Shown: positions 47,153 to 56,001, counted from the stretch's first letter. The stretch is 64,000 nt of DNA from Paenibacillus sp. N3.4 (GCF_008017805.1 NZ_VRTT01000008.1:1-64000), one strand, 5' to 3'. Program-made: numbers and translations. The notes: generated by a model not told the origin, from the letters alone.

Positions 47153-47260
47153 CTTAAGCGTTTCTCCTCTGCCGATTGGCCGGTTATTTACGCGATTCCA
47201 ACAGAATAATCGGGACAGGACGACTGAGTCGTCACCGCGGATTTGTACGGTCACCAGGGA

Positions 47261-47836
47261 TCATCCGCGCTTGCTTTCCGCCCGCTTTTTGATCGCTTTC
47301 AGCATCATTCTACGAATGTAAGCACTGCCAGGATAAATGATCGCCCAGTACAGAGCAAACTTCACCTTAGAGGCACTGCCTGTCGTTTGAATCCGTGTTT
47401 CCGTACGGACAACGGCGTTCCCGTGCGGTCCTTCGTGCACACTGAAGTTCATGACAGATTTGGCATACCGCGAATCGACAAACGCGTTAAAATCGTCTGC
47501 CGACTTCAGCTTTATTGGCATGTTTCCAGTAAGTTTCCAAAATTTCCCGACGATACCCACGACAAATTCCCGGTTCTGCTCTTCCTCCAGCAATAGAAAC
47601 CCGTATCGTTCCATCTCTTCGACATAAGGAAGCGTATATGCCAACGCCTCCCTTCTTTTACCCATCAGCACGGATGGAAGCGCCCGGATCGCAAACAACA
47701 GACGTAATAGCGGAATTTCCGTCGCTGTCACCTCCCGAATCGCCCGATATACGGTTCCCTGCTCCGCGTGCATGCTAATCTCATGGCGCTCTCCAAACTG
47801 GTAATCGGGCATGTAACGGTCAATCATCATGTTCAT
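47261..47836 (-). CDS. Conserved soluble protein, SRPBCC-like
   Basis: About 191 aa from ATG 47836, behind GGAAGGAAG. Starts MIDRYMPDYQFGERHEISMHAEQGTVYRAIREVTATEIPLLR, and has FVVGIVGKFW and RTETRIQTTG in later strands. The alternating strands and the N-terminal motif suggest a START/SRPBCC ligand-binding fold. Function unknown; co-operonic with ArsA and a MarR regulator. The family name is uncertain. Confidence 0.55.
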   Translation of the reverse strand: MNMMIDRYMPDYQFGERHEISMHAEQGTVYRAIREVTATEIPLLRLLFAIRALPSVLMGKRREALAYTLPYVEEMERYGFLLLEEEQNREFVVGIVGKFWKLTGNMPIKLKSADDFNAFVDSRYAKSVMNFSVHEGPHGNAVVRTETRIQTTGSASKVKFALYWAIIYPGSAYIRRMMLKAIKKRAESKRG

Positions 47837-47855
47837 CTTCCTTCCTCTCAATTCT

Positions 47856-49031
47856 TTACGATTCTTCGACAAGGCCAAAATGTATTGTCAGTAAGCCTTC
47901 TGCAAGACGTGCCGCCTCTACCCGGCGTCCCAGCAAGACCCTCGGCAGTGCAACGATCCGTCTATAAGTGCCGACCTGCAACGTCAACTCATCGCCTTTT
48001 TGATTCAATTGGAGTTGTTTCTTCTCGGTAAAAGGAAGTGAGATGCGGAGCTCGTAACCTGCCTCTGTTTTCCTCACTTCCTCCAATATGCCTCTGTGGA
48101 GAATGGCTCCACATTCCCGTTCATGAAAAGCTGCTGCCGCAACGCGCTTAAGCATCTCCTTGCCAACGACCTCCAAAGGCATCAGCGGAACCTTCAAGAT
48201 CGGTAGAGGACTAAAGCAGTGGGTAATTTCTTCTTCGTACTGGTTTTGTATTTGTTTCCACTGTGCGAAATAACCTTCGGCCGCTTCTTCGCACAGCACT
48301 TTATTGACAATGACCGCATCAGTATGAAACCCGTACAAATTGAGGTTGGTAAAAGCCCTCCGCGCTTCAGAAATGACCATTTTTTCCGGATTCACGACGA
48401 GACGAATGCTGGTAATCTCGGGATCGGAGATTACCTGCTGCAGCTTTTCCAATTTATCAACAACTTGGCTGAAGCTATCCATAACGTCGTCGCCGGGCAA
48501 TTCCAAGCCCTTGGTCACTTTCATAATCGGGCGGGCCAACTTGAGAATCTTGCGCTCGTAAGGAAAAATATTTCGAACCCACCATCGAAGCAAATGGGGA
48601 TAGCTAAGCAAACGCAGCGTCTCTCCAGTCGGTGCGCAATCCACAATGATTGCATCGAACTGCCCGCTTTCCACATGCTCTTTAATTCTTAGCAAACTGA
48701 ACAATTCTTCTAAGCCCGGAAATACCATCAGCTCTTCAGATCTAATATCATCTAGGTTGGCCCACTGCATAAAATTTGAAAACCAGCTGCGCACGTTTCC
48801 CCAGTAGCGCTGAGTTTCCTTTAAGCTATCGATTTCTTGTGCCCACAGTCGCTCATCGACTAAAATCGGTTCGTGCTGGAGTGAAATGCCCAGAGAATCC
48901 GACAAACTATGGGCGGCATCGGTGCTTAAGACGATCGTTCGTTTTCCTTCGGCTGCCATTTGGTAAGCCGTTGCTGCGGCGATACTGGTTTTTCCGACAC
49001 CGCCTTTACCCGTGTAAATAATAATACGCAA
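47856..49031 (-). CDS. ArsA/GET3-family ATPase
   Basis: About 391 aa from a TTG (49031, MRIIIYTGKGGVGKT) after GGAGG; the ATG 15 bases upstream lacks spacing for a site. P-loop GKGGVGKT, switch I region STDAAHSLSDS, and DCAPTGETLRLLSYP. ArsA-type ATPases drive arsenite export or guide tail-anchored proteins. No arsB/arsC gene lies here, so an arsenic role is not supported. Second gene after MarR; a MarR-type palindrome lies just upstream. Confidence 0.88.
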   Translation of the reverse strand: MRIIIYTGKGGVGKTSIAAATAYQMAAEGKRTIVLSTDAAHSLSDSLGISLQHEPILVDERLWAQEIDSLKETQRYWGNVRSWFSNFMQWANLDDIRSEELMVFPGLEELFSLLRIKEHVESGQFDAIIVDCAPTGETLRLLSYPHLLRWWVRNIFPYERKILKLARPIMKVTKGLELPGDDVMDSFSQVVDKLEKLQQVISDPEITSIRLVVNPEKMVISEARRAFTNLNLYGFHTDAVIVNKVLCEEAAEGYFAQWKQIQNQYEEEITHCFSPLPILKVPLMPLEVVGKEMLKRVAAAAFHERECGAILHRGILEEVRKTEAGYELRISLPFTEKKQLQLNQKGDELTLQVGTYRRIVALPRVLLGRRVEAARLAEGLLTIHFGLVEES

Positions 49032-49049
49032 ACCAAGCACCTCCATTAG

Positions 49050-49061
49050 TACGATATCGTA
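49050..49061. promoter_or_regulatory. MarR operator-like palindrome, site 1 (before arsA)
   Basis: TACGATATCGTA, a perfect 12-base palindrome, at 49050-49061 between the marR and arsA genes. The same word recurs upstream of marR at 49580-49591. Confidence 0.65.
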
Positions 49062-49078
49062 GTATTTGCATAAAAAAA

Positions 49079-49552
49079 TTATTGGATTTCAATTTTTCTA
49101 GACGTCGATGATTTCGAAGCCCCAGTGGGATCCGAATTATGCTGCAAAGCTTTGGCCACTTTCAGCGAAAGATGAATAAATTGCTGAAGCTCCTCGGCTG
49201 TCAGGGCAAGTTCAATACGGCCAAACATCGTATTCATCGTGCCGAGCGCCTCTTCGGCGATCTGCTCCCCGTCTTCCGTCAGACGATTGACGATGATTCG
49301 TTGGTCTTGTTGCGATTTCTCTCTATAGATGTAGCCTCTCCGCACAAGCCTTTTGGCAATACTGGTCACCGTGCTGAGCGGTGCACCTAGGTGATCGGCC
49401 ATTTGGGACATCGTCAGCTGCTCATGAAATTTCAGCAACAGCAATGCGGAAAAATCTGAACTTGTGAGCTGAAGTTCCAGATGTGTTGTATCAGGAAATA
49501 TACTGAGCGGACGAAGACCGTTTTTAAAAATAAGCTCAAAAAACTGCTGCAT
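49079..49552 (-). CDS. MarR family transcriptional regulator
   Basis: About 157 aa from ATG 49552 after AAAGGG. Winged helix core SDFSALLLLKFHEQLTMSQMADHLGAPLSTVTSIAKRLVRRGYIYREKSQQDQR, followed by a C-terminal dimer helix region. First gene of an operon with arsA, the SRPBCC-like protein and the DUF6463 protein. Likely autoregulates through palindromes at 49580-49591, 49050-49061 and 49610-49623. Effector unknown. Confidence 0.9.
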   Translation of the reverse strand: MQQFFELIFKNGLRPLSIFPDTTHLELQLTSSDFSALLLLKFHEQLTMSQMADHLGAPLSTVTSIAKRLVRRGYIYREKSQQDQRIIVNRLTEDGEQIAEEALGTMNTMFGRIELALTAEELQQFIHLSLKVAKALQHNSDPTGASKSSTSRKIEIQ

Positions 49553-49579
49553 GAACATCCCTTTCTTCTGCCAATAAAC

Positions 49580-49632
49580 TACGATATCGTAATTACTAAT
49601 GTTAATTTACTACATTTTCGTAGTAATATCAA
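49580..49632 (-). promoter_or_regulatory. marR promoter with two palindromic operators
   Basis: A sigma-A-like promoter on the minus strand: -35 TTGATA (49627-49632), 17-base spacer, -10 TAAATT (49604-49609). The spacer contains CTAC-ATTTTC-GTAG (49610-49623), and TACGATATCGTA lies at 49580-49591 just downstream. Both match the palindrome before arsA. Binding here would block transcription, fitting autorepression. 49633-49993 otherwise shows only a GGCAGGCTGCC repeat near 49808. Confidence 0.65.
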
Positions 49633-49807
49633 GCTCATTTGTTCAACCTACATAGGTGTATAAGAAGTACTCCGAATATCTATCAATACACAATATAATA
49701 AATATAAGTAAGCTTTGTCCTTAAAGTCTCCGGCTCAAATCACTCCCCTACAAAATAGCATGTCGCTTCAATACTTCGAGAAGAATTAAAACTGCCCCGA
49801 TATCGGA

Positions 49808-49850
49808 GAAAGGCGGCAGGCTGCCTTTCATAGTTGTTTATTGAGCTCTC
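49808..49850. repeat. GGCAGGCTGCC dispersed repeat, copy 2
   Basis: Palindrome GGCAGGCTGCC followed by TTTATTGAGCTCTCGTTCC, similar to 45075-45115. Confidence 0.45.
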
Positions 49851-49993
49851 GTTCCTCGATATTTAACGAAAACACTTATGGCTCTTAATGTATCAGATAG
49901 CGGAAAGTTGTACATTGTGCTATTCGTTATCATCGAAAGTAACATAAATAGAAAAACCCATTTATGTAATAGAGTTTACCATGATAGGTCATG

Positions 49994-50779
49994 TTAACCG
50001 ATGACTTCCAACTTATCACCAAGAAGGTCCATTAGTACTGGAAGGACCTTGTCTTTAAAATGCCCCTTGTTACTGGTAGTAATGTAGAGGACCATTCCGT
50101 CATGTTCCTCTCCATGTTCTTCTGTATAATCAAGAAAGTAGCTGTAATTTTCTACTGTCGTATTACTGTTCACGATTGCACAGGAAAACCACCAGCTAGT
50201 TAAGTTGAATGACTGCAGAATGTCGTCCTTCGAATTAGCTCTGTACCATAATATATTTTTAAAATGATCGGGCTTCTCATAAGACCACAACCATGAAGAA
50301 TTGATGTCTACTAATCGGCTGTTTACAAAATATTGTGTTAGCTCGTCTCGATCTTCCAGCGTGTAGATAGATTGCATTCCGTGTACAGCTTTACCAATCA
50401 CTCTAACAAGTTCTTCATCCAGCTCATTTAAAGATGCTGCTTTAAAATTAGTCATCAATTGGTCCATTAATTCAACGTCCACTTTTGGGTCACACTCGGG
50501 TGCATAATGATTTAAGAGAATTCTCTTCACTTTATTACCTATTTTGTGTTCAGGGTCATATATTAAATCGAAGTGGAAAGATTCTGCCGACTCTTCAAGT
50601 ATAAAGTCTTCAAGCGTATCCAAATCTTTGTTCCAATTTGTATACGTGAACAAAACGTCCTCATTCAAGTTTGGAAAAGCGAGAATAAACTCTGCCATCA
50701 TGTCATAGACACTAGGACCATAACCTAATTCGTATCCTTGCTCAAATCGAATAGGGAAAGAATTCATGAATAGTCTCAA
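49994..50779 (-). CDS. Protein of unknown function (261 aa)
   Basis: Starts at a TTG behind AAAGGAG. Acidic and soluble with no signal. Segments DYTEEHGEEHDGMVLYITTSNKGHF near the C-terminus and LWYRANSKDDILQSF mid-protein are not recognisable to me. It forms a tandem with the following unknown gene in the same direction. Possibly an immunity-type or phage-derived protein; unassigned. Confidence 0.55.
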   Translation of the reverse strand: MRLFMNSFPIRFEQGYELGYGPSVYDMMAEFILAFPNLNEDVLFTYTNWNKDLDTLEDFILEESAESFHFDLIYDPEHKIGNKVKRILLNHYAPECDPKVDVELMDQLMTNFKAASLNELDEELVRVIGKAVHGMQSIYTLEDRDELTQYFVNSRLVDINSSWLWSYEKPDHFKNILWYRANSKDDILQSFNLTSWWFSCAIVNSNTTVENYSYFLDYTEEHGEEHDGMVLYITTSNKGHFKDKVLPVLMDLLGDKLEVIG

Positions 50780-50843
50780 GTTTTTACTCCTTTATGCATT
50801 AATAAAACTTTAGTTGTATTGTAATTTACCTTTCCATAAAAAC

Positions 50844-51260
50844 TTACCTTGGACTAAAGTTCTCCGTTAGGGTTCCAACTGTCTTCGTTACTACAAGCTC
50901 CATTATATTCCCTTTCCAATCAATAAAAACTAGTTGATCTTTTTTCTTCAAGCACCATTCGATTATTGTCTTAACAAGACTTGGTGTAATGATGCTATCA
51001 TTCCAAATAGGTGTTTGTACCCTTATCCAACCTTGCCGTTTGAAATCTTCTAATCCTTCAAATTCGACTCCCTCTATTACACTATGTGGTGTCTGAACGT
51101 TATTTGATTGTCCTACTAGATACGAAATTATAAACTTCTTATCCTCTGAAACAATTTTCAGGTTAATCCGTCCAAAATCTTCGGCGTCTTGTTGGACATA
51201 CCAATAATACGACCTTCCGTTATGTTTCAACTTACGTTTCCCCTTTGAGTTAACTCCCAT
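50844..51260 (-). CDS. Protein of unknown function (138 aa)
   Basis: Starts at ATG behind GGGGGCAAGTAA. Basic N-terminus (GKRKLKHNGRSYYWYVQQDAEDFGRINLKIVSEDKKFIISYLV) and LVKTIIEWCLKKKDQLVFIDWKG later, suggestive of small Firmicute-specific proteins. No function assigned. Precedes the GTTCTTGTCA repeat at 51380. Confidence 0.6.
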   Translation of the reverse strand: MGVNSKGKRKLKHNGRSYYWYVQQDAEDFGRINLKIVSEDKKFIISYLVGQSNNVQTPHSVIEGVEFEGLEDFKRQGWIRVQTPIWNDSIITPSLVKTIIEWCLKKKDQLVFIDWKGNIMELVVTKTVGTLTENFSPR

Positions 51261-51379
51261 TTACTTGCCCCCTTACTAAAAAGTAGCTGAGAATTGCTAC
51301 TCCATATATTCAAGACTGCCACCAAACTAAACTGCCCGTTAATCGTTAAGTTCTCCACTTGACCTGCAATCCGTCGGGA

Positions 51380-51412
51380 ATGAGATAATGTTCTTGTCAC
51401 CTGACATGTGTT
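51380..51412. repeat. GTTCTTGTCA dispersed repeat, copy 3
   Basis: AATGAGATAATGTTCTTGTC followed by ACCTGACATG at 51380-51409, close to the copies at 43911 and 44028. Confidence 0.6.
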
Positions 51413-51557
51413 GTCTATTGACACTAGTTTCCCATTACACTTGACACAAAGTCTCAAATAATTAATTTTGAGGGGAACTTTGTGTCAAGTACATTTGCAT
51501 GCGGCAGCTTTTCCATCCATACCTTGAGCTTTTAAGAATATTTCTCCATCATTTTAT

Positions 51558-52442
51558 TTAAATACTTCGAAAGTCTTCAACATATGCTTTGGGCTCTACT
51601 ATTTCTAGATTTGTACCGAAACTTGCTAAAAATTGAAATCCCGTACTGTTTTGAGGAACATAGATTGTTGCTAAGAAAAATTCAGAACTATAGTTTTCAA
51701 TACTCTTTCGACCGTACCTTTCAATGAATTGATCTTTTATGCTAGGTGAAATCAACGCCTTAATAGCGACTAGTTGCGGTTGATAACTTGCTTCACGTTC
51801 TTGTTCTAATAAATAATCTCTAGGATAAAATGTTTTTTCATCCATATTAAGATTATCGATCCTAGATAATTTAAATGTTCTATAACTCATACGATGTAAA
51901 CAGAATCCTTTCAAATACCAACTCGTTTCGCTAAACTGAAGCTGATACGGCTCGACAATTCTATTCGTTTTAAGGCCATTTTTATCAATATAATCAAATG
52001 AAACTAACCTCCTCTTTAATATTGATTCTTGACATGTCTTCAAAGTTTGAAGAATCTCAGATCGACCCTCCCAATCATAAAATGACAGTTGAATTGAACC
52101 TTTCAGAGACAATGGGCTAACCATTGCTTCTATTTTTTTTATAGTCACTTCAACTTCTTCGCTCATTAGAATTTGTTCCAATCCGCTCAACGCAGTTAAT
52201 ATATTCTCTAAGTCGGAGCTACTTAAAAGACGTTTATCAAACTTGTATTCATCCATAATACCGTAGCCACCATTAACTCCATTAATAGAATAGATTGGGA
52301 TGTTTGATAAACTCAGTGTGTCCATATCACGAAGAATAGTTCTTTTGGAAACGTTAAATAATTGTGTAAATTCTTTTGTTGAAACGATATCTTTTTTCAG
52401 CAATATCATTATTATAGATATTAATCTCTCAACCTTTTCCAT
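51558..52442 (-). CDS. WYL-domain transcriptional regulator (YafY type)
   Basis: About 294 aa from ATG 52442 (MEKVERLISI) after GAGGGAGAAAT. N-terminal HTH_11 (TKEFTQLFNVSKRTILRDMDTLSLSNIPI), then a WYL domain with SWYLKGFCLHRMSYRTFKLSRID. Divergent from the VOC protein; a perfect 13-base inverted repeat between them is the likely operator. WYL proteins usually respond to small molecules or nucleic acids. Confidence 0.88.
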   Translation of the reverse strand: MEKVERLISIIMILLKKDIVSTKEFTQLFNVSKRTILRDMDTLSLSNIPIYSINGVNGGYGIMDEYKFDKRLLSSSDLENILTALSGLEQILMSEEVEVTIKKIEAMVSPLSLKGSIQLSFYDWEGRSEILQTLKTCQESILKRRLVSFDYIDKNGLKTNRIVEPYQLQFSETSWYLKGFCLHRMSYRTFKLSRIDNLNMDEKTFYPRDYLLEQEREASYQPQLVAIKALISPSIKDQFIERYGRKSIENYSSEFFLATIYVPQNSTGFQFLASFGTNLEIVEPKAYVEDFRSI

Positions 52443-52470
52443 ATTTCTCCCTCTTTTTTGTGCTTTACTT

Positions 52471-52502
52471 ATAAAAGGTGACATACATCTGTCACCTTTT
52501 AT
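52471..52502. promoter_or_regulatory. Perfect inverted repeat, likely WYL-regulator operator
   Basis: ATAAAAGGTGACA and TGTCACCTTTTAT, 13 bases each, around a six-base spacer. It lies in the divergent region, 28 bases from the regulator start and 40 bases from the VOC start. Such symmetry fits a dimeric repressor. Confidence 0.75.
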
Positions 52503-52542
52503 AAATTATACTACAATTATCACAAGAAGGAGGTATTACTTT

Positions 52543-53007
52543 ATGTCAGCTATTGCATATTTAAACTTTGATGGAATTGCAGAACAAGTGATTGAATTTT
52601 ATTCGGAGGCTTTAAATGCAAATGAAGTAAAAAAAGTAAAATTTGAGGATTTCCCACAAGATCCAAACTATCCATTGCCAGAAAATGAGTTAAATATGAT
52701 CATGGAGTCTTCAATAGAATTCGCAGGTGGGAAAATAATGATGTCGGATATTTTGCCTTCAATGAAGATGGTAACAGGTGAGTTAGTGAAAGGAAATAAT
52801 CTACTTATTAGTCTTGTCATTGATGATAAACAAAAACTGGAAGAATACTTTAATAATTTGTCTGTTGGTGGCAATGTTATGATGCCGTTATCACATACTC
52901 CCTGGTCTTCGTGCTTTGGAATACTAATTGATAAGTTTGGGGTTTCCTGGAAATTCAATAGTGACGCAGATAAGTTTCTTGATAGAGTAATTTCCAACAA
53001 ACAGTAA
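52543..53007 (+). CDS. VOC family protein (PhnB/glyoxalase-like)
   Basis: 154 aa from ATG 52543 after AGAAGGAGG. N-terminal SAIAYLNFDGIAEQVIEFYSEALNANEV and C-terminal MPLSHTPWSSCFGILIDKFGVSWKFN match the PhnB/3-demethylubiquinone-like VOC branch. Such proteins bind or modify small molecules; no catalytic assignment here. Under the divergent WYL regulator. A clean terminator follows. Confidence 0.85.
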   Translation: MSAIAYLNFDGIAEQVIEFYSEALNANEVKKVKFEDFPQDPNYPLPENELNMIMESSIEFAGGKIMMSDILPSMKMVTGELVKGNNLLISLVIDDKQKLEEYFNNLSVGGNVMMPLSHTPWSSCFGILIDKFGVSWKFNSDADKFLDRVISNKQ

Positions 53008-53015
53008 CTCATTCT

Positions 53016-53048
53016 AAAAAATGGTCTTGCAACTGAAGACCATTTTTT
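53016..53048 (+). terminator. Intrinsic terminator of the VOC gene
   Basis: AAATGGTCTT and AAGACCATTT arms with a long T run on the plus strand. Confidence 0.85.
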
Positions 53049-53218
53049 TAATGCACCACATGTATCAAAAAGGTGTATTTGTATATATTTGCACTAATCA
53101 GTTTGTGGCGGCCTCACTATCGCGTATCCCGATAGGCGATTAGTGCTTGCTGTTGCTAATTCAGGCTGCGGGGTCGTATTTAGTATGACGCAAACAAATT
53201 GGAGGCAATATTTAATCT

Positions 53219-53788
53219 ATGGAAATTGAAAATCTAATTCCAGCAAAATCGAGAGAAGATTTGAGGATTTGGCTTCAAGAAAATTGTAAGACTGAGAAAT
53301 CTTGCTGGGTCTTGGTTAGTATGACGCCCCCCCCTGATATGTTGTTATATTTGGACGCGGTCGAGGAAGCTTTGTGCTTTGGATGGATCGATGGAGTCAA
53401 AAAGAAAATATCTGAAACTGAGCTGGCTCAGAGACTGTCTCCTAGAAGTAAAAAAAGTTCATGGACTGAATTAAATAAAGAACGAGTCCGCCGCCTCGAA
53501 AAGTTGGGGTTAATGAGAGAGGAAGGAAGAAAGGTTCTTCCTGATATGGATCACAATTCTTTTAGAATAGATAGAGTTATAGAGCAAAGGCTAAAAGAGG
53601 AAAAGCAAGTATATGAGAATTTCATGGCATTTCCAGATCTTTATAAAAGAGTTCGGATCGACACGATACAAAGCAATAAGAATCAGCCAGAGTTATTTAG
53701 GAGCAGATTAGACAAATTCATAGCAAACACTAGAGAAAACAAAATTTACAGTCAATGGAATGATAATGGACGTCTACTAGATTATTAA
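53219..53788 (+). CDS. YdeI/OmpD-associated family protein
   Basis: 189 aa. N-terminal SREDLRIWLQENCKTEKSCWVLV, then EEALCFGWIDGVKKKISETELAQRLSPRSKKSSWTELNKERVRRLEKLGLM, the conserved core of this family. Cytoplasmic, sometimes called bacteriocin-protection-like; no proven function. Single gene. Confidence 0.85.
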   Translation: MEIENLIPAKSREDLRIWLQENCKTEKSCWVLVSMTPPPDMLLYLDAVEEALCFGWIDGVKKKISETELAQRLSPRSKKSSWTELNKERVRRLEKLGLMREEGRKVLPDMDHNSFRIDRVIEQRLKEEKQVYENFMAFPDLYKRVRIDTIQSNKNQPELFRSRLDKFIANTRENKIYSQWNDNGRLLDY

Positions 53789-54176
53789 GATACTCTGGGG
53801 TATTTTTCAAACCTTTAAGCCAGCCAGATTATTTGGTTTTGTGATAATCCTAGCGCGAATTCAAGCAGACCACGAATATCCTGATCTTCAACATGAACCA
53901 AAAAGCACTTGATACTAAAAATCGCTAAGGGCACCGTGGAGAATACGTGCGGCATTTGGATTGAATTGGGTGAATTAACCTCACCTCTATTCCCGCATGC
54001 CTTTTTAACGACACATCCTAATATATGTCGCGACCTTTCATCATCATCGAAATCTAAAGGATGAAATCCTGCGAATAGACAAGCTTTCGTGAGGATTTGT
54101 TGCAAATGCAACTTAACTTCATATCTAATCTAGCTCATTTTTGTTGTATTCGCAACAAAAATACTGAGATTTACAC

Positions 54177-54392
54177 TTGAATAATCTTGGTTATTCCTAT
54201 CAGCAACATCAAATGCATACACACCATCATGGAAACCACCCTATGCATCACCAAATGTACCACCATGGATATCACGATGGATATCATCATGGGTATATGC
54301 AAGGATACTACCAGGCACATGGCCACCATTATGGACACATGCCTGGGCATCGGGAACAGGCGAACGCATATATTCCAACGGAGTTAAACTAA
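54177..54392 (+). CDS. Histidine/tyrosine/glycine-rich small protein
   Basis: 71 aa from a TTG. The composition is extreme: repeated HH, GYH and YHHG blocks (HTHHHGN, HHQMYHHGYHDGYHHGYMQGYY), then QANAYIPTELN. No good ribosome site, which lowers confidence. Candidate metal-binding or spore-coat protein. Confidence 0.5.
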   Translation: MNNLGYSYQQHQMHTHHHGNHPMHHQMYHHGYHDGYHHGYMQGYYQAHGHHYGHMPGHREQANAYIPTELN

Positions 54393-54649
54393 TATCATTT
54401 GGAGGGGGTCAATTTCTATTTTAGACTTGATTCATTAACGCCAGTTAAAAACCAGATTTCATTCTGATTACAAATGCTGTAGCAGCTGCACATCTATAAA
54501 AAGGGTTTAATCCGTGCGGCCTAGATGGACACTTTGATAAAAGGTGCCCATCCTATGAGTCATTTATGTTTTATTGGGTACACTATGTTCAGGGATTGCG
54601 CTGGTAAAGCAGCAGAGCTTCCCAATAACAAAACTAGGGAGTGAGATGG

Positions 54650-54934
54650 ATGGCTGAAAACAAAGAAAATCAGAACAGTGCTCATGGCCGCAATACAACC
54701 AATACGGCTGGCGTCGACACAGGTGAAGCTGTAGGAACCGCGGGTGGCGTTGTCGCGGGCGCTGCAGTGGGTTCCCTTTTGGGCCCGCTTGGCACAGTTG
54801 CAGGTGGTATAGCCGGCGGAATGTTAGGCAACAAGGTGGGTGAGGGCGCCGGAGGTGCGACAACGACGCGAAAAATGCGCATGGTGCTGATGGTAACGAC
54901 GACGCCACGAACCAAACAAAATAAACTGCATTAG
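54650..54934 (+). CDS. Glycine-zipper protein, probable C-terminal frameshift
   Basis: 94 aa. A hydrophobic glycine zipper (AGGVVAGAAVGSLLGPLGTVAGGIAGGMLG), preceded by a polar leader MAENKENQNSAHGRN. AGGGAG stands ahead of the ATG at 54650. The tail of the frame reads basic (TTTRKMRMVLMV); another frame gives DNDAKNAHGADGNDDATNQTK and a stop at 54924, a more natural ending. Such proteins are often membrane- or spore-associated; function unknown. Confidence 0.6.
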   Translation: MAENKENQNSAHGRNTTNTAGVDTGEAVGTAGGVVAGAAVGSLLGPLGTVAGGIAGGMLGNKVGEGAGGATTTRKMRMVLMVTTTPRTKQNKLH

Positions 54935-54956
54935 TAGCATCTAATAGTGAGGAAAA

Positions 54957-54979
54957 GCAGGGTGCCGGGGCAACCCTGC
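54957..54979 (+). terminator. Hairpin after the glycine-zipper gene
   Basis: GCAGGGT and ACCCTGC pair around a 9-base loop. No T run, so the call is weak. No gene in 54980-55178. Confidence 0.4.
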
Positions 54980-55178
54980 GCCCTCGCTCACTGTTTGGGC
55001 AAAAACTTTATTTGAGGACCACAACAATTGGTCTATTTTAATGTTTACTATCCACTAATTGACACATTAGCTAAACGAGACATATGTATAAAAATCCGGG
55101 GTTATGACCAATTCAGCTCCTTTTTATTCTAATAAATTTCGATTACTTCTGATGTAAGTACATTCCAACGATTAAGTT

Positions 55179-55964
55179 TTATTTCTTATTTTTTCCAACT
55201 GGGGAAATAACCCAGTAAGCCATACCAACGAACAGACCTCCGCCAACAATATTGCCTAAAGTAACCGGGATCATATTATGTAACCATCCAGCAATAGATA
55301 TTGTTTCTGGGTGATTCGGTAGTAAGGTAGCCATACTTAATAGCGTCATATTAGCCACGCTATGCTCATAACCACTCGCAATAAAGGCAAATAGACACCA
55401 CCATATGAGGATTAATTTAGCGACTTCCTCCTTGGCCCGAATGGACATCCAAATAGCTAGACATACTAACCAGTTACAAAGAATACCTCGAAAAAACAGC
55501 TCCATTACGGGTAAATGCATCTTTTTAGCTGCTGCCGTAAAGAGAAGGTGTTCAGCAGGTATGCCCTTGAACAGCCCCGCACCTAGAACCAATAAGCAAA
55601 GCACCAAAGCACCAAGCAAATTACCTGTAAATACGATGCTCCAGTTCTTAAGTGTATCCTTCACGGTTGTTTTACCTGCTAATGTACTCATCGTAAAAAA
55701 CATATTATTACCCGTAAATAGCTCTGAACCTGCAAAAATGACTAAGGTGAGTGCAATTCCAAATGATCCCCCCATAACGAGGGACTGAAAAGGTGACTTC
55801 ATTGCGGCTAATGGGGCACCTAATGTGAAAATTAGGATAATCCCAATTCCCACATAGGCACCCGCTAATACAGCAGCAATTGTATAGCGAAGTACACTTT
55901 CGTTCATCTTTTCTTTTTTCTTAACCGCCGACTCTACTATGGTCTCTACACTTGGTGTATACAT
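55179..55964 (-). CDS. nirC: Formate/nitrite transporter family protein
   Basis: About 261 aa from ATG 55964 (MYTPSVETIVES) after AGGAGG. Six membrane segments with the FNT signatures GIALTLVIFAGSELFTGNNMFF, FTGNLLGALVL and GILCNWLVCLAIWM. Imports nitrite or exports formate/nitrite across the inner membrane. Downstream of nirD in the operon. The role as nitrite importer is from context. Confidence 0.88.
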   Translation of the reverse strand: MYTPSVETIVESAVKKKEKMNESVLRYTIAAVLAGAYVGIGIILIFTLGAPLAAMKSPFQSLVMGGSFGIALTLVIFAGSELFTGNNMFFTMSTLAGKTTVKDTLKNWSIVFTGNLLGALVLCLLVLGAGLFKGIPAEHLLFTAAAKKMHLPVMELFFRGILCNWLVCLAIWMSIRAKEEVAKLILIWWCLFAFIASGYEHSVANMTLLSMATLLPNHPETISIAGWLHNMIPVTLGNIVGGGLFVGMAYWVISPVGKNKK

Positions 55965-56001
55965 GCGGATTACCTCCTGCATTTGTCCGAAATGACTTTC
56001 G

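Noticed and set aside
53815..54111. 98-aa minus-strand frame
   Set aside because: Only a TTG start without a site, no family resemblance; the region between convergent genes is probably non-coding.
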